Part shown: one piece after another, positions 5,141 through 5,323 of the stretch
Numbering within the stretch: the first letter of the stretch is position 1
How the letters are laid out: each line of letters opens with the position of its first letter
From: CAZBSE01 sp964561115
GTDB lineage: Bacteria > Actinomycetota > Humimicrobiia > Humimicrobiales > Humimicrobiaceae
Length of the DNA: 5,323 bases
Assembly: GCA_964561115.1 (NCBI GenBank)
Contig: CAZLOE010000047.1
Coordinates: 1 to 5,323, forward strand
Direction of reading: 5' to 3'
The notes under the pieces: generated by a model
The model's database searches: none
What the model was told of the DNA's origin: nothing
Seen by the model: the letters and a program-made list of their open reading frames with translations, nothing else
Program-made: the position numbers and the translations under genes

Positions 5141-5175
5141 TTATCCTTCCAATATAGCTAATAAATTATATGGGT

Positions 5176-5195
5176 ATGGGGTTCACCCCATTTTT
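5176..5195 (+). terminator. Rho-independent terminator
   Basis: ATGGGG (5176-5181), loop TTCA, CCCCAT (5186-5191) and an immediate run of T to 5195 form a compact 6-bp, GC-rich hairpin with a U tail on the plus strand. It would end the rightward transcript from the C_GCAxxG_C_C gene and small ORF, although it lies about 240 bp after the last stop. On the minus strand no T-run follows the stem, so it acts in one direction. Confidence 0.65.
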
Positions 5196-5256
5196 AAACT
5201 TTAAATCTAAAAAACGGTTCACTTTTGATTTTTAAATGACTTAAATATAATTTAAC

Positions 5257-5285
5257 TTGACAAATATACTATTTTTTTTTAGTAT
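5257..5285 (+). promoter_or_regulatory. Rightward promoter leaving the window
   Basis: TTGACA (5257-5262) matches the -35 consensus exactly. A 17-bp spacer leads to TAGTAT (5280-5285), a 4/6 -10 box. Transcription would start near 5292 and run out of the window. The -10 box is also the right arm of an inverted repeat, ATACTA-N8-TAGTAT (5266-5285). A second inverted repeat, TTGAACA (5286-5292) with TGTTCAA (5314-5320), lies over the start point, so the promoter may be repressible. Confidence 0.5.
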
Positions 5286-5323
5286 TTGAACATATTATTA
5301 ATTACTGCACATTTGTTCAATTT

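Larger units (their letters stand above)
4934..5323. other. Gene-poor stretch with remnant, terminator and outgoing promoter
   Basis: This 390-bp stretch holds no intact gene that I can support. It begins with about 70 bp of very AT-rich DNA (4945-5015). Then comes a less AT-rich block (about 5020-5160) whose minus strand is open and protein-like, described separately. A strong terminator hairpin follows (5176-5195), and finally another AT-rich segment with a rightward promoter and inverted repeats. It looks like a boundary where a gene has been lost. Confidence 0.6.

Noticed and set aside
1..5323. CRISPR array, complete insertion sequence, or multi-gene defence or biosynthetic system
   Set aside because: No regularly spaced direct repeats, no transposase with terminal repeats and no cluster of functionally linked enzymes can be seen; the genes are mostly isolated units.

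Overview
The window is AT-rich bacterial DNA, apparently chromosomal. The best lineage clue is the left end: a two-helix DUF3566 membrane protein followed by tRNA-Ile(GAU) and tRNA-Ala(UGC). In Actinomycetota this trio normally lies just downstream of gyrA. Because the base composition is so AT-rich, I infer a low-GC, probably anaerobic lineage of Actinomycetota or a close relative. The redox and anaerobe-associated families further right (Fe-S type Rrf2, DUF3786, C_GCAxxG_C_C) fit that view. The taxonomy is inference, since no marker gene is complete here.

Layout. 1-101: leader of the DUF3566 gene. 102-506 (+): DUF3566 protein. 559-587: good promoter for the tRNA pair. 611-687 and 702-777 (+): tRNA-Ile and tRNA-Ala. 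848-1273 (-): Rrf2-family regulator with an IscR-type cysteine triad. 1274-1434: divergent control region with a perfect 23-bp palindrome. 1435-1920 (+): unrecognised 161-residue membrane-anchored protein. 1923-3224 (-): galactitol-family PTS EIIC permease, convergent with the previous gene and separated from it by 2 bp. 3225-3293: short divergent control region with a palindrome of two facing -10-like boxes. 3294-3962 (+): DUF3786 protein. 3963-4220: leader with two inverted repeats. 4221-4781 (+): C_GCAxxG_C_C redox protein, whose start is moved to the ATG behind a strong ribosome binding site. 4817-4933 (+): small 38-codon ORF. 4934-5323: no intact gene; it holds an open, protein-like minus-strand stretch that looks like the tail of a decayed gene, a rho-independent terminator, and a promoter pointing out of the window.

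Functional picture. The left part is housekeeping. The rest is a set of mostly single-gene units that alternate in strand and do not form an obvious pathway. The permease has no EIIA or EIIB partner in view. The Rrf2 regulator probably senses Fe-S or redox state and may control itself and the divergent membrane protein. I do not see a convincing new multi-gene system. The most testable items are the palindromes in the divergent and leader regions, the orphan PTS permease with both GatC-type histidines replaced, and the unknown proteins beside them.
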